A stretch of 64,000 nt of DNA from Fidelibacterota bacterium (GTDB taxonomy: Bacteria > Marinisomatota > Marinisomatia > Marinisomatales > S15-B10), in NCBI GenBank assembly GCA_002715465.1, contig PAYY01000001.1:70102-134101 (forward strand), written 5' to 3'. The translations under genes and the position numbers were made by a program. Below the pieces are notes generated by a model. The model had not been told where the DNA came from, did no database searches, and saw nothing but the letters and a program-made list of their open reading frames with translations. Below are positions 55,862 to 64,000 of the stretch, piece after piece (positions within the stretch are counted from its first letter, which is position 1; every line of letters starts with the position of its first letter).

Positions 55862-56865
55862 AAATCGGAATCTTTTTCCCTAATTGGATCGGAGATGCTG
55901 TTATGGCTCTACCATTTTTAGATCAGTGTAGAAAAGAGCATGAAAAAGATAAGATTATAGCTATTGTTCGTAAATGGGTGTCCCCAATTTTTGAATCCAA
56001 CCCACTAATTGATCAGTTATTCACTATAGAAACTAATGAAGACAATAGTTTTGCTGGGGCAACTAAAGTTGGAAAAAGACTAAAAAATTTTGATTTTGAC
56101 AAAATTTATATTCTTACTAGATCTATGAGATCTGCTTATATAGCATGGTTGTCAAATGCGAAAGAGAGAATAGGTTATTCAGGAGAATTAAGATCATTAT
56201 TTTTAACTGATCCATATTCTCAATACTCCTTAAGAATTCACCGTTCCAGGTATTATCTTAATCTAATTAATAAAGAATTGTTCGATATTTCTGAAAGATC
56301 TATATATTTACGGAAAAGTGAAATTAGCAATGCAAAAAGAAATCTTGATGTATTAGATCTTAAGTCACCTATAGCAATTTTCCCTGGAAGTGTAGCAGCT
56401 TCAAGACAACTCCCAAAATCACTTTTGCATAGAATTGTTGAATTGGGATTAAATGCTAATAATGATATTATTCTAATGGGCGGAAAACAAGAAATTGCAA
56501 TCGCAGATGAATTAGTGACAGAATTCAAAAGTAAATATATTAAGTCAGTTTGTGGCAACTTAACATTAAGAGAGACTATTGCCTTAATACATCTTTGCAG
56601 TGGTGCAATTGGTGCAGATTCGGGATTAGGACATATTGCTGCAAATCTAGGTTTGCCTATGTTATCATTATTTGGTGCTGGAGATCCAGAAAAAACAGCT
56701 CCAATAGGAAACGTTACAGATATAGTTTCTGAAAAAGTTTATTGCAGTCCTTGCAATAAAAATTTTTGCCATAATAAAATGGATCCATTGCTTTGCCTAT
56801 ATAGTATGTCTCCTGAAAAGATTTGGAATAGCTATTTGGAATTATTAAAAAAGATTAATAATTAA
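55858..56865 (+). CDS. ADP-heptose:LPS heptosyltransferase-like (GT9)
   Basis: WaaF/RfaF-like glycosyltransferase, 335 residues, cytoplasmic face of the inner membrane. FFPNWIGDAVMALPFL is the N-terminal motif, AIFPGSVAASRQLP and GAIGADSGLGHIAANLG form the donor-binding half, and LFGAGDPEKTAPIG matches the WaaF sugar site; C-terminal YCSPCNKNFC...CLYSM also matches WaaF. It would add heptose to the inner core of LPS. The ATG overlaps the preceding gene by 4 bases. Confidence 0.88.
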   Translation: MKIGIFFPNWIGDAVMALPFLDQCRKEHEKDKIIAIVRKWVSPIFESNPLIDQLFTIETNEDNSFAGATKVGKRLKNFDFDKIYILTRSMRSAYIAWLSNAKERIGYSGELRSLFLTDPYSQYSLRIHRSRYYLNLINKELFDISERSIYLRKSEISNAKRNLDVLDLKSPIAIFPGSVAASRQLPKSLLHRIVELGLNANNDIILMGGKQEIAIADELVTEFKSKYIKSVCGNLTLRETIALIHLCSGAIGADSGLGHIAANLGLPMLSLFGAGDPEKTAPIGNVTDIVSEKVYCSPCNKNFCHNKMDPLLCLYSMSPEKIWNSYLELLKKINN

Positions 56866-56892
56866 TAAAGGGTTAGTAGTTTATAAATAATT

Positions 56893-57630
56893 ATGAGAGC
56901 AATTATTCTTGCTGCAGGCGTAGCGCGTAGGTTATATCCTATCACATTGAAACAACCCAAATGTATGCTCGAAGTTTTTGGACAGCCTCTTATTAATTAT
57001 CAAATTAAAGCACTAAAAAAAGTTGGTGTTAACAAAGTAACTGTTGTGACTGGCTATCTCAGTGAAATAATAGTCAATCATTTAAATAAAACATTTTCCG
57101 ACATGGAAATAAATTACTTGGATAATCCTCATTTTTTTGAAACCAACACATCTTATTCCTTAAACCTTTGTAGAAAAGAATTATCTGAGACTGACTGTCT
57201 ATTGATGAATGCTGATGTACTTTATCCTATTGAATTGATTAGGCGAATAATTAGCGATTCTCGAGAAAATATTCTTGCTGTGGAAACAAAATTATGTGGG
57301 AGAGAGGAAGTAAAAGTTATTGAAGGTAAAAATCAAAGAATCGTTGCAATAGGTAAAGAATTAATTGAGGAAAATTGTTTAGGGGAATTTATAGGTGTTG
57401 CAAAAATTTCACGCAGCTTTGGTCGAATTTTTGCTGATTCTTTATCAAGATTAATTAAAGCTGGAGGAAAGGCAGATTATTTTGAAACAGCATTGCATCC
57501 AATACTATCAGAATGCGAGGTTTACTTTATCGATATCTCAGATCTACAATGTATTGAGATTGATTTTATTGAAGACCTAAAGAAAGCAAATAAGTTGGCA
57601 TCCTCAGGCTTATTTGAAGATCAACGTTAA
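56893..57630 (+). CDS. Second LicC-like nucleotidyltransferase
   Basis: A 245-residue NTP transferase with ILAAGVARRLYPITLKQPK, LMNADVLYP and NPHFFETNTSYSLNL, the last matching the region ENKFWETTNNIVSL in the gene at 52950. Its signature loop has VARRL instead of GSRL. It may activate a second phospho-alcohol or sugar phosphate for the same polymer. It follows the heptosyltransferase after 27 bases and converges with the porin gene by a 4-base overlap of the 3' ends. Confidence 0.83.
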   Translation: MRAIILAAGVARRLYPITLKQPKCMLEVFGQPLINYQIKALKKVGVNKVTVVTGYLSEIIVNHLNKTFSDMEINYLDNPHFFETNTSYSLNLCRKELSETDCLLMNADVLYPIELIRRIISDSRENILAVETKLCGREEVKVIEGKNQRIVAIGKELIEENCLGEFIGVAKISRSFGRIFADSLSRLIKAGGKADYFETALHPILSECEVYFIDISDLQCIEIDFIEDLKKANKLASSGLFEDQR

Positions 57631-58583
57631 AACTTATAATTAAAGCTTAGCCGACTTACCCAGTAAGATTCAAGCATATTTGTATTATAAAATATATACC
57701 TTGCATTAGGCGAAACTTGAAAGTTTGATGACGGATTATAGCTCAATCCGATTAAAATCACATTTTTTCTCATTTCAGGATGTCCAACAGAAGAATCATA
57801 TAGATCTATCCTTCCAACCAATGATAATGTTTTTGTTTTAGCAAAACTGGAATATAAAGATAATATTCTTTCCTGATGGTCCATACCGCTATCATTTTCT
57901 ATGTGATATTCAGCACCTAATCGAAATGATTCATTTCCGTAGCCAGCAAATCCACCTAAACGAACAGTAGAAAAAACTTTATTGAAACTTGTAGGATAAG
58001 GTTCTAATGCAAATACAACCCCCCAATTTCTACCAGGATGGATTTGTAAATTTTGCTCACCATGACTTAGTAAAAGACTTATTTTTTTATATTGATCATC
58101 ATCAGGTTTTTTGAATCCTGTTCCGTTATAGATTCCGATATGAACTAGGAAGCTACTAAAATATTTTTTCCATGAAATACCTAGATCTGCTGTTTCATCA
58201 AATCCATATAAATGTCCAGGAAATTTTTCAATAAAACGATAACCCCACGTTTTTTTACTAGGTCCAAAATAATTTGTGAGTTGAGGGCCTACAATGAAAT
58301 CTCCAATAGTTGTGCTCCAAATGATATTTGCCATCTTTATATAAATATTCATTCGACCATCAGTTGTTGATGTTCCAGCGTCAGTAGTTAGCCGAAAAGA
58401 AACATTGTCAGAAATCTGTTCCTTAAAATCTAAATATGCTCTTCTTATATGAAATGCAGAAAAAACACCTTTTTGAGTACTCATATTTAGGTCAAAAAAT
58501 ACTTGAGAAGATACTTCCATTGAAAAAATTGGTGCTTTAATCAAAGAAAAAATTATTAGAACTGATCTGAAAATTTTGTTCAT
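57627..58583 (-). CDS. Phosphate-selective-porin-like outer-membrane barrel
   Basis: A 318-residue protein with a signal peptide (cleavage near FSMEV) and a C-terminal Phe. The body alternates short strands and turns across the whole length. FHIRRAYLDFKEQISDNVSF matches the start of OprO/OprP-like porins, and LVGRIDLYDSS is a later family segment. Substrate specificity cannot be predicted. Transcribed toward the glycan cluster, with its own upstream region shared divergently with citrate synthase. Confidence 0.8.
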   Translation of the reverse strand: MNKIFRSVLIIFSLIKAPIFSMEVSSQVFFDLNMSTQKGVFSAFHIRRAYLDFKEQISDNVSFRLTTDAGTSTTDGRMNIYIKMANIIWSTTIGDFIVGPQLTNYFGPSKKTWGYRFIEKFPGHLYGFDETADLGISWKKYFSSFLVHIGIYNGTGFKKPDDDQYKKISLLLSHGEQNLQIHPGRNWGVVFALEPYPTSFNKVFSTVRLGGFAGYGNESFRLGAEYHIENDSGMDHQERILSLYSSFAKTKTLSLVGRIDLYDSSVGHPEMRKNVILIGLSYNPSSNFQVSPNARYIFYNTNMLESYWVSRLSFNYKF

Positions 58584-58693
58584 TTGTCTAAATTTAGTAA
58601 AATTGACCTACTTTTCAATTAACTTGAAAAACTATATATTAACACACGTTTTATGAAAGAATTATATATAATTACATATATTTGCATTAAATA

Positions 58694-59959
58694 ATGGCTT
58701 CAACAAAGATAGATTTAGATGGTGATATAGTTAATATCCCTATTATAGAGGGGTCTGAAGGCGAAAAAGCCTTAGATATAACTCGGTTTCGTGATGAAAC
58801 AGGCTATATAACTTATGACCCCGCTTATGTAAATACGGGATCATGTTCTAGTAATATAACCTTTATTAATGGTGAAAAAGGCATTCTTCGATATCGCGGT
58901 ATATCTATAGAAGATTTAGCTAAAAAAGCATCATTCCTTCAAGTTTGTTATCTATTGATTTATGGTGAAATTCCATCTCAGTTGCAGGCAACTCATTTTT
59001 CTGAGGAAATTACTCGCCATACTATGATTCATGAAGATTTTAAGCGTTTTTTTGATGGTTATCCTATGAATGCTCATCCAATGGGTGTTCTTGCTTCAAC
59101 AGTTGCTGCTCTTTCAACTTTTTATCCTCAAGGTGAAAATAATGATATTGATCTGAATATTATTCGTCTACTAGCAAAAATGAAAACTCTTGCAGCTTTT
59201 GCTTATAAAAAGTCAACTGGACAACCTTTTATGTATCCACGAAATGATCTATCGTTTGAAGAGAATTTTCTTTATATGATGTTTGCTGTGCCTGCGGAAA
59301 ATTATGAACCAAATGATGTTGTTGTCGACTCTCTTCGACTTTTACTTATTCTCCATGCAGATCATGAACAAAATTGTTCAACATCAACTGTTAGAATGGT
59401 TGGTTCAAGTGGCGCAAATCTTTTCATTTCAATTGCAGCAGGTATTGCAGCACTTTCGGGGAAATTACATGGTGGTGCAAATCAAAAAGTAATAGAGATG
59501 CTACAAATAATTCACAATGATGATAGTAATTATCAAAAATATATTGATATGGCCAGAGATAGTAACTCTGATTTTAGATTATTTGGTTTTGGTCATCGTG
59601 TATATAAAAACTTCGATCCAAGAGCAAAGATTCTTAAAGCTGCTGCAGATAATGTTTTAAATGAACTGGGTGTAAATGATCCGTTATTGGAAATAGCAAA
59701 GAAGTTAGAAGAAGTAGCTTTAAAAGATGATTATTTTCTAGAAAGAAAGCTTTATCCTAATGTTGATTTTTACTCAGGTATAATATATAGGGCCTTAGGA
59801 ATACCAACTACAATGTTTACTGTAATGTTTGCTTTAGGAAGGCTCCCTGGTTGGATTGCACAGTGGAAGGAAATGAGGGAAGATCCTAAGCGACGTATTT
59901 ACCGTCCTCGACAATTATATACTGGAAAAAGTCTTACTGAATTTGAAGGTAAAAAATAA
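58694..59959 (+). CDS. gltA: Citrate synthase
   Basis: Condenses oxaloacetate and acetyl-CoA. KLHGGANQKVIEML and FGFGHRVYKNFDPRAK hold two of the catalytic residues (His and His), and YPNVDFYSGIIYRALGIP holds the Asp. The 421-residue length and the N-terminal beta domain (FINGEKGILRYRGISIEDL) match the long Gram-negative type. It stands alone as the first gene of a central-metabolism segment. Confidence 0.96.
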   Translation: MASTKIDLDGDIVNIPIIEGSEGEKALDITRFRDETGYITYDPAYVNTGSCSSNITFINGEKGILRYRGISIEDLAKKASFLQVCYLLIYGEIPSQLQATHFSEEITRHTMIHEDFKRFFDGYPMNAHPMGVLASTVAALSTFYPQGENNDIDLNIIRLLAKMKTLAAFAYKKSTGQPFMYPRNDLSFEENFLYMMFAVPAENYEPNDVVVDSLRLLLILHADHEQNCSTSTVRMVGSSGANLFISIAAGIAALSGKLHGGANQKVIEMLQIIHNDDSNYQKYIDMARDSNSDFRLFGFGHRVYKNFDPRAKILKAAADNVLNELGVNDPLLEIAKKLEEVALKDDYFLERKLYPNVDFYSGIIYRALGIPTTMFTVMFALGRLPGWIAQWKEMREDPKRRIYRPRQLYTGKSLTEFEGKK

Positions 59960-59965
59960 TAAACT

Positions 59966-61210
59966 CTAGAAACCTCTAAGTTCTACTGATTTGGCAACTC
60001 GGTCAATTCCTACCATAAAAGCAGCCGTTCTAAAGGAGACATTATGTGCTTTTCTAAGGGTTGTTACCTCTTGATAGGCAGAAGTCATTTTTGTTTCTAG
60101 TTTTGAATTTACTTCATTTTCTTCCCATCTGAACTGCTGCAGGTTTTGGACCCATTCAAAGTATGAGACAGTAACTCCTCCAGCATTTGTAAGTATATCA
60201 GGGATCACAGGGATAGATCTTGAAAATAATATTTCATCACCTGGAGGAGTAGTAGGACCATTTGCGGCTTCAATAACAAATTTGCAATTTAGATTTTCAG
60301 CATTCATTTTATGTATTACTCCACCAAGTGCAGCTGGGATTAAAAAGTCACAATTAAGTGATAAAAGATCTTCATTGGAAATAGACTTTCCTTGTCCAGA
60401 GTTTTTAATAACTCCATTTGTTTTTACATGGTCAATAAGATTTGGGATATCTAAACCTGAGGGTTCATATAAGCCACCAGTTACATCACTAACTGCAACA
60501 ATTTTACATCCCGCGTTATGAAGAAATTTCCCTGCGAATGAACCTACGTTACCAAAACCTTGGATTACAGCTGATGCTTTTGACAAATCAATTCCAAATT
60601 CGTTAGCTGTTTCTCGGATAGTAAAGAAAACTCCGCGTCCTGTTGCTGATTCGCGACCAAGTGAGCCGCCTAATTCGATTGGTTTGCCAGTAACAATTCC
60701 AGGGCTATGGCCTTCATTTTGACTGTATTCATCCATAAACCATGCCATGATTTGCGCATTAGTATTCACATCTGGCGCTGGAATATCTTTATTGACACCA
60801 ATAACAGGACTTATTCTTCGAAAAAATCGTCTTGAGAGTTGTTCAATTTCTCGTTTTGAAAGTTCTCTTGGATCAACAGTAATACCTCCTTTTCCTCCAC
60901 CATATGGTATGTCAACAACAGCAGTTTTATAAGTCATAAGAGCCGCTAATGATCTGACTTCATCTAGATCAACTTCTTGATGATAACGAATTCCTCCTTT
61001 AAATGGTCCTCTAGCATCATTATGTTGAATTCTATAGCCTTGAAAAATTGATAAAGAACCATCGTCACGATTGAGAGGGACTTCGACAGCGAGCTCTCTA
61101 TCTGGCATCATAAGAGATTTTGCAAGATTGGATTCAAGTCCGAGCTTTTTTGAAGCTCGTTCAAATTGATCACAAGTGGCTTTAAAATTATTAACTTTTA
61201 CTTCACTCAT
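59966..61210 (-). CDS. gdhA: Glutamate dehydrogenase (Glu/Leu/Phe/Val family)
   Basis: Interconverts glutamate and 2-oxoglutarate plus ammonia. GPFKGGIRYHQEVD and LMTYKTAVVDIPYGGGKGGI carry substrate lysines; IPAPDVNTNAQIMAW holds the catalytic Asp; GFGNVGSFAG is the dinucleotide fold. The ATG at 61210 is preceded by AGGAGA at good spacing; an in-frame start at 61237 would add nine residues. 414 residues fits the short hexameric form. Cofactor preference is not certain. Confidence 0.95.
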   Translation of the reverse strand: MSEVKVNNFKATCDQFERASKKLGLESNLAKSLMMPDRELAVEVPLNRDDGSLSIFQGYRIQHNDARGPFKGGIRYHQEVDLDEVRSLAALMTYKTAVVDIPYGGGKGGITVDPRELSKREIEQLSRRFFRRISPVIGVNKDIPAPDVNTNAQIMAWFMDEYSQNEGHSPGIVTGKPIELGGSLGRESATGRGVFFTIRETANEFGIDLSKASAVIQGFGNVGSFAGKFLHNAGCKIVAVSDVTGGLYEPSGLDIPNLIDHVKTNGVIKNSGQGKSISNEDLLSLNCDFLIPAALGGVIHKMNAENLNCKFVIEAANGPTTPPGDEILFSRSIPVIPDILTNAGGVTVSYFEWVQNLQQFRWEENEVNSKLETKMTSAYQEVTTLRKAHNVSFRTAAFMVGIDRVAKSVELRGF

Positions 61211-61352
61211 TTTTATCTCCTGACAATGATTTAACAAAGTTATTTATCATTAAAGTAATTTTCTAAAATACAATAATTAACTGTAAATAATTAATTTAAT
61301 TGTTAATCTAGCTTTTATTGAATAAAACTAAACAGTAATATTAGAATTGATT

Positions 61353-62564
61353 ATGAAAGAAAAAAAGCAAGCTAAAGTGGCATTTCTCACTGCTGGGGGA
61401 ATTGCACCTTGTCTTTCCGCAGCTATTGGTTCTCTTGTTATAGCCTATGATAAAGTTTTTCCTGATATAAAAATGATAGGTTATTTAAATGGTTATCGAG
61501 GATTACTACTAGGTAATTCTATTGATATAAGTTCCAAAACAAGGAAAAATGCAACAAGATTATTGAATTTTGGGGGAAGTCCAATTGGTAATAGTCGTGT
61601 AAAGCTAACGAATCCTAAAGATTGTTTAAATCGAGGATTTATTAAGGAAGGACAGGATCCTGTTTTGGTAGCAGCAAATCAGCTATTAATTGATGAAGTT
61701 AATATACTTCATACAATTGGTGGTGATGATACAAATACAATGGCCGCTGAGCTTGTGTCTAGATTAGCTCAAATGGGTGTTAACTTAACAGTAGTTGGGC
61801 TACCAAAGACTATTGACAATGACGTCACTCCAATAGTGCAGACCCTAGGTGCTTCTTCTGCTGCAGAACAGGGTGCAATATTTTTTGAAAATATTGTTAA
61901 TGAGAATACAACAAGTCACCGTCAACTTTTAATTCATGAAGTAATGGGTAGACATTGTGGTTGGCTAACTGCTGCTACGGCTCAAAAATATAGGGAACGA
62001 CTTGAAAAAAGAACTTTTGTTCCAGAGATTTTATTGTCGCATGATCGTTGGGATATCGATGCAATTTATGTTCCAGAGAACAATATAGATTTTTCATCAG
62101 AATGTACTAGGCTTAAAGATCGGATGGATAAAAAAGATGGCGTAAATATTTTTTTAAGCGAAGGTGCTGGAATTGACACAATTGTAAAAGAGATGGAAGC
62201 TTCTGGTGAAGAAGTTGAACGAGATGCTTTTGGCCATGTTAAATTAGATTATATTAATCCTGGTCATTGGTTCGCAAAAAAGTTTGGAAAAGAACTTGAA
62301 GCGGACAAAATACTTGTACAGAAAAGTGGCTACTTTGCACGATCCGCTGCAGCTAACAAAGAAGATTTGTTATTAATTAAGAATAGCGCTGAAATGGCTG
62401 TAAATCACGCATTACAAGGTAATAGCGGTGTAATTGGACTTGATATGGAGAATGGCAGTAAATTGAGTTTAATTGATTTTAATCGTATCGCTGGAGGTAA
62501 ACCTTTTGATACAAAGGATCCTTGGTTTGAAAAAACTCTAATGGATATAGGTCAGCACAATTAA
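61353..62564 (+). CDS. pfp: Pyrophosphate-dependent phosphofructokinase
   Basis: Phosphorylates fructose 6-phosphate using PPi, reversibly. Two signatures distinguish it from ATP enzymes: GGDDTN at the phosphoryl-donor site (ATP enzymes have GGDGS) and PKTIDNDV with Lys after Pro (ATP enzymes have PGTIDND). MGRHCGWLTA is the substrate loop. 403 residues from the ATG at 61353; a TTG at 61347 is also possible. The next gene is fructose-bisphosphate aldolase. Confidence 0.93.
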   Translation: MKEKKQAKVAFLTAGGIAPCLSAAIGSLVIAYDKVFPDIKMIGYLNGYRGLLLGNSIDISSKTRKNATRLLNFGGSPIGNSRVKLTNPKDCLNRGFIKEGQDPVLVAANQLLIDEVNILHTIGGDDTNTMAAELVSRLAQMGVNLTVVGLPKTIDNDVTPIVQTLGASSAAEQGAIFFENIVNENTTSHRQLLIHEVMGRHCGWLTAATAQKYRERLEKRTFVPEILLSHDRWDIDAIYVPENNIDFSSECTRLKDRMDKKDGVNIFLSEGAGIDTIVKEMEASGEEVERDAFGHVKLDYINPGHWFAKKFGKELEADKILVQKSGYFARSAAANKEDLLLIKNSAEMAVNHALQGNSGVIGLDMENGSKLSLIDFNRIAGGKPFDTKDPWFEKTLMDIGQHN

Positions 62565-62622
62565 AGGATTTTAATTTTTATTTGAACAAATTTTATAATA
62601 AACGAACAGGAGATTAGATAGA

Positions 62623-63645
62623 ATGAATCTAGAACAATTAGAAAAAACAGCAATGGCCTTAGCCGTACCAGGCAAGGGAATTCTAGCAGCTGATGAAAGT
62701 ACAGGAACTAATGCAAAACGTTTCGAAACTATAAATTTAGAACCAACTGAAGAAAGTCGTCGAGCCTACCGTAACATGTTATTTACTTCTGATGGAATTG
62801 AAAACTATATAAGTGGCGTGATTTTATTTGATGAAACTATTCGACAATCTTCTTTGGATAATATTCCTTTTCCTAAACTTCTTTCTGAAAAAGGTGTGAT
62901 TCCAGGAATTAAGGTTGATAAAGGGGCTCATCCACTTTCTGGCTTTGAAGATGAATTCGTAACCGATGGACTCGATGGATTAAGGGATAGATTATCAGAA
63001 TATTACCAACTTGGCGCTAGATTTGCTAAATGGAGAGGGGTAATCACGATAGGTGAAGATATGCCTTCCTTTGCATGTGTAGATGCGAACGCACATGCGT
63101 TAGCACGTTATTCAGCACTTTGTCAAGAAGCCGACATTGTTCCTATTGTTGAACCTGAAATTCTAATGAATGGTAACCATTCCATCGACACTAGTTTTGA
63201 TGTTACAGTTGAAGTGCTATCAGCTGTTTTTGACGCTCTCTCAAGTATGGATGTTTTTTTGGAAGGTATAATTTTAAAGCCTAATATGGTTCTATCAGGT
63301 TATGATGCTGAACAGCAGGCTTCAGTTAATGAAGTTGCTGAAGCAACTGTAACTTGTTTTCAAAGGAGTGTACCAGTTTCTGTCCCAGGTATTTGTTTTC
63401 TTTCAGGGGGGCAGAAAGATATAAGAGCAACTGAACACCTTAATGCTATGAATCAACTTGATACAGAAAGACCCTGGAAAATTAGTTTTTCTTATGGTCG
63501 TGCTCTTCAAGATGCTGCTTTATCAACATGGAAAGGTGATGAAAATAACGTAGGTGCTGCCCAATCGGCTTTCATTCATAGAGCAAAGTGCAATGGTGCT
63601 GCTACAACTGGTCACTATTCGGAAGCTATGGAAGCTGGAGAATAA
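62623..63645 (+). CDS. Fructose-bisphosphate aldolase class I
   Basis: The animal/plant-type aldolase, 340 residues, using a Schiff base. GILAADESTGTNAKRF, ARFAKWRGVITI and GIILKPNMVL (Schiff-base Lys) are conserved, and LSGGQKDIRATEHLNAMN follows. The C-terminus ends soon after HYSEAMEAGE, shorter than the long Tyr-ended tail of vertebrate enzymes. A ribosome-binding site (AGGAGA) precedes the ATG. Pairs with the PPi-dependent phosphofructokinase before it. Confidence 0.95.
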   Translation: MNLEQLEKTAMALAVPGKGILAADESTGTNAKRFETINLEPTEESRRAYRNMLFTSDGIENYISGVILFDETIRQSSLDNIPFPKLLSEKGVIPGIKVDKGAHPLSGFEDEFVTDGLDGLRDRLSEYYQLGARFAKWRGVITIGEDMPSFACVDANAHALARYSALCQEADIVPIVEPEILMNGNHSIDTSFDVTVEVLSAVFDALSSMDVFLEGIILKPNMVLSGYDAEQQASVNEVAEATVTCFQRSVPVSVPGICFLSGGQKDIRATEHLNAMNQLDTERPWKISFSYGRALQDAALSTWKGDENNVGAAQSAFIHRAKCNGAATTGHYSEAMEAGE

Positions 63646-63657
63646 GAAATCTGAAAT

Positions 63658-64000
63658 TTATCTGAATAGAATCCTGATGCGTGTTGCTTTTGTTTGGATA
63701 ATTAACCATACTAACGAAACAGCCAGTCCTGGATAGAGCGGCTCTAAGCCGAAAGGATATTTATTAGTTAACTGACCAATTATAAACCACAATAAGCTGG
63801 AAAAAGTGGAAAATAACATTATTGCGGGCATATTTCTAATAGGTTTTCTAATCCAAAACGTTGCTATAAATGGAATAAGTAATCCTGGTATTATTGTACT
63901 CCCGAGAGAATACCACAGTTTTATAATTGAAGGAAAAATCCATACGAAAATCAAGGATAACAATGTTGTTATAATGACACCAACCTTTATAGCTTTTTCT
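63658..64000 (-). CDS. C-terminal part of a sodium/solute symporter, cut by the right edge
   Basis: The frame is open to the right edge (complete codons to 63998), so this is the 3' end of a longer gene. The visible ~113 residues contain three or four hydrophobic helices (KVGVIITTLLSLIFVWIFPS, LGSTIIPGLLIPFIATFWI, AIMLFSTFSSLLWFIIGQL and LYPGLAVSLVWLII). YSLGSTIIPGLL and PLYPGLAVSL are typical of the last helices of SSS-family carriers. The substrate is unknown. Confidence 0.75.
   Translation of the reverse strand, partial: EKAIKVGVIITTLLSLIFVWIFPSIIKLWYSLGSTIIPGLLIPFIATFWIRKPIRNMPAIMLFSTFSSLLWFIIGQLTNKYPFGLEPLYPGLAVSLVWLIIQTKATRIRILFR

Overview
The window is a contiguous piece of an AT-rich bacterial chromosome, densely coded on both strands, with no insertion sequence, integrase, phage gene or CRISPR array. 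Gene content points to a Gram-negative, free-living heterotroph: outer-membrane barrels, lipoproteins, a secretin, a heptosyltransferase, TRAP and sodium/solute transporters. Three giant peptidase/propeller/barrel proteins, a Bacteroidetes-like Ig-like lipoprotein, a pyrophosphate-type phosphofructokinase and frequent TTG starts suggest a marine member of the FCB/Marinimicrobia (SAR406) neighbourhood. This placement is inference from gene style, not a phylogeny.

Layout. 1-9.2 kb: the first peptidase-propeller-barrel protein (cut by the left edge), radA, tgt, a degenerate ANL-family pseudoenzyme, and a cystathionine beta-synthase / cystathionine gamma-lyase pair. 9.2-17.8 kb: sfsA, an Ig-like lipoprotein, a mannose-1-phosphate guanylyltransferase, a small orphan, an EF-G-like GTPase with a degenerate G4 motif, a HIT protein, and a two-helix membrane protein coupled to a sodium/solute symporter; then tRNA-Asn. 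18-23.3 kb (minus strand): a TRAP transporter, a zinc dehydrogenase and a UxaE-type epimerase, which together read as a route from an L-galactonate-like acid via D-tagaturonate to D-fructuronate. 23.5-30.9 kb: the second peptidase-propeller-barrel protein, then ribD-ribE-ribBA-ribH-cysteine desulfurase with overlapping stops and starts.

31-35.7 kb: a molybdenum-cofactor operon (moaA, a moaC-mogA fusion, a TauE-like permease, moeA, moaD, moaE) behind a structured leader that resembles a Moco riboswitch. Then acs, facing a minus-strand operon of a MobA-like cytidylyltransferase, xdhC and an OsmC-like gene. The OsmC-like frame runs uninterrupted from its start, which overlaps the xdhC stop, except for two in-frame UGA codons. 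The second UGA sits at the position of the catalytic cysteine of OsmC. Both UGAs are followed, at exactly the same distance, by a perfect 6-bp hairpin with a 5-nt loop. It is best read as a selenoprotein gene and is the most interesting item here.

40-49.3 kb: a locus of a modular VCBS-repeat lipoprotein, a secretin with a long C-terminal extension and a secreted EF-hand protein, closed by a clear terminator and followed by a GC-rich tandem-hairpin element; then the third peptidase-propeller-barrel protein and a solitary divergent GroES. 49.4-57.6 kb: a surface-glycan cluster (MsbA-like exporter, UDP-GlcNAc 2-epimerase with no ordinary start codon, LicD, two LicC-like nucleotidyltransferases, sulfotransferase, TagB/F-like transferase, heptosyltransferase) that looks built for phospho-alcohol decoration of a cell-surface polymer. 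57.6-64 kb: a porin, citrate synthase, glutamate dehydrogenase, PPi-dependent phosphofructokinase, class I aldolase and the end of another sodium/solute symporter cut by the right edge.
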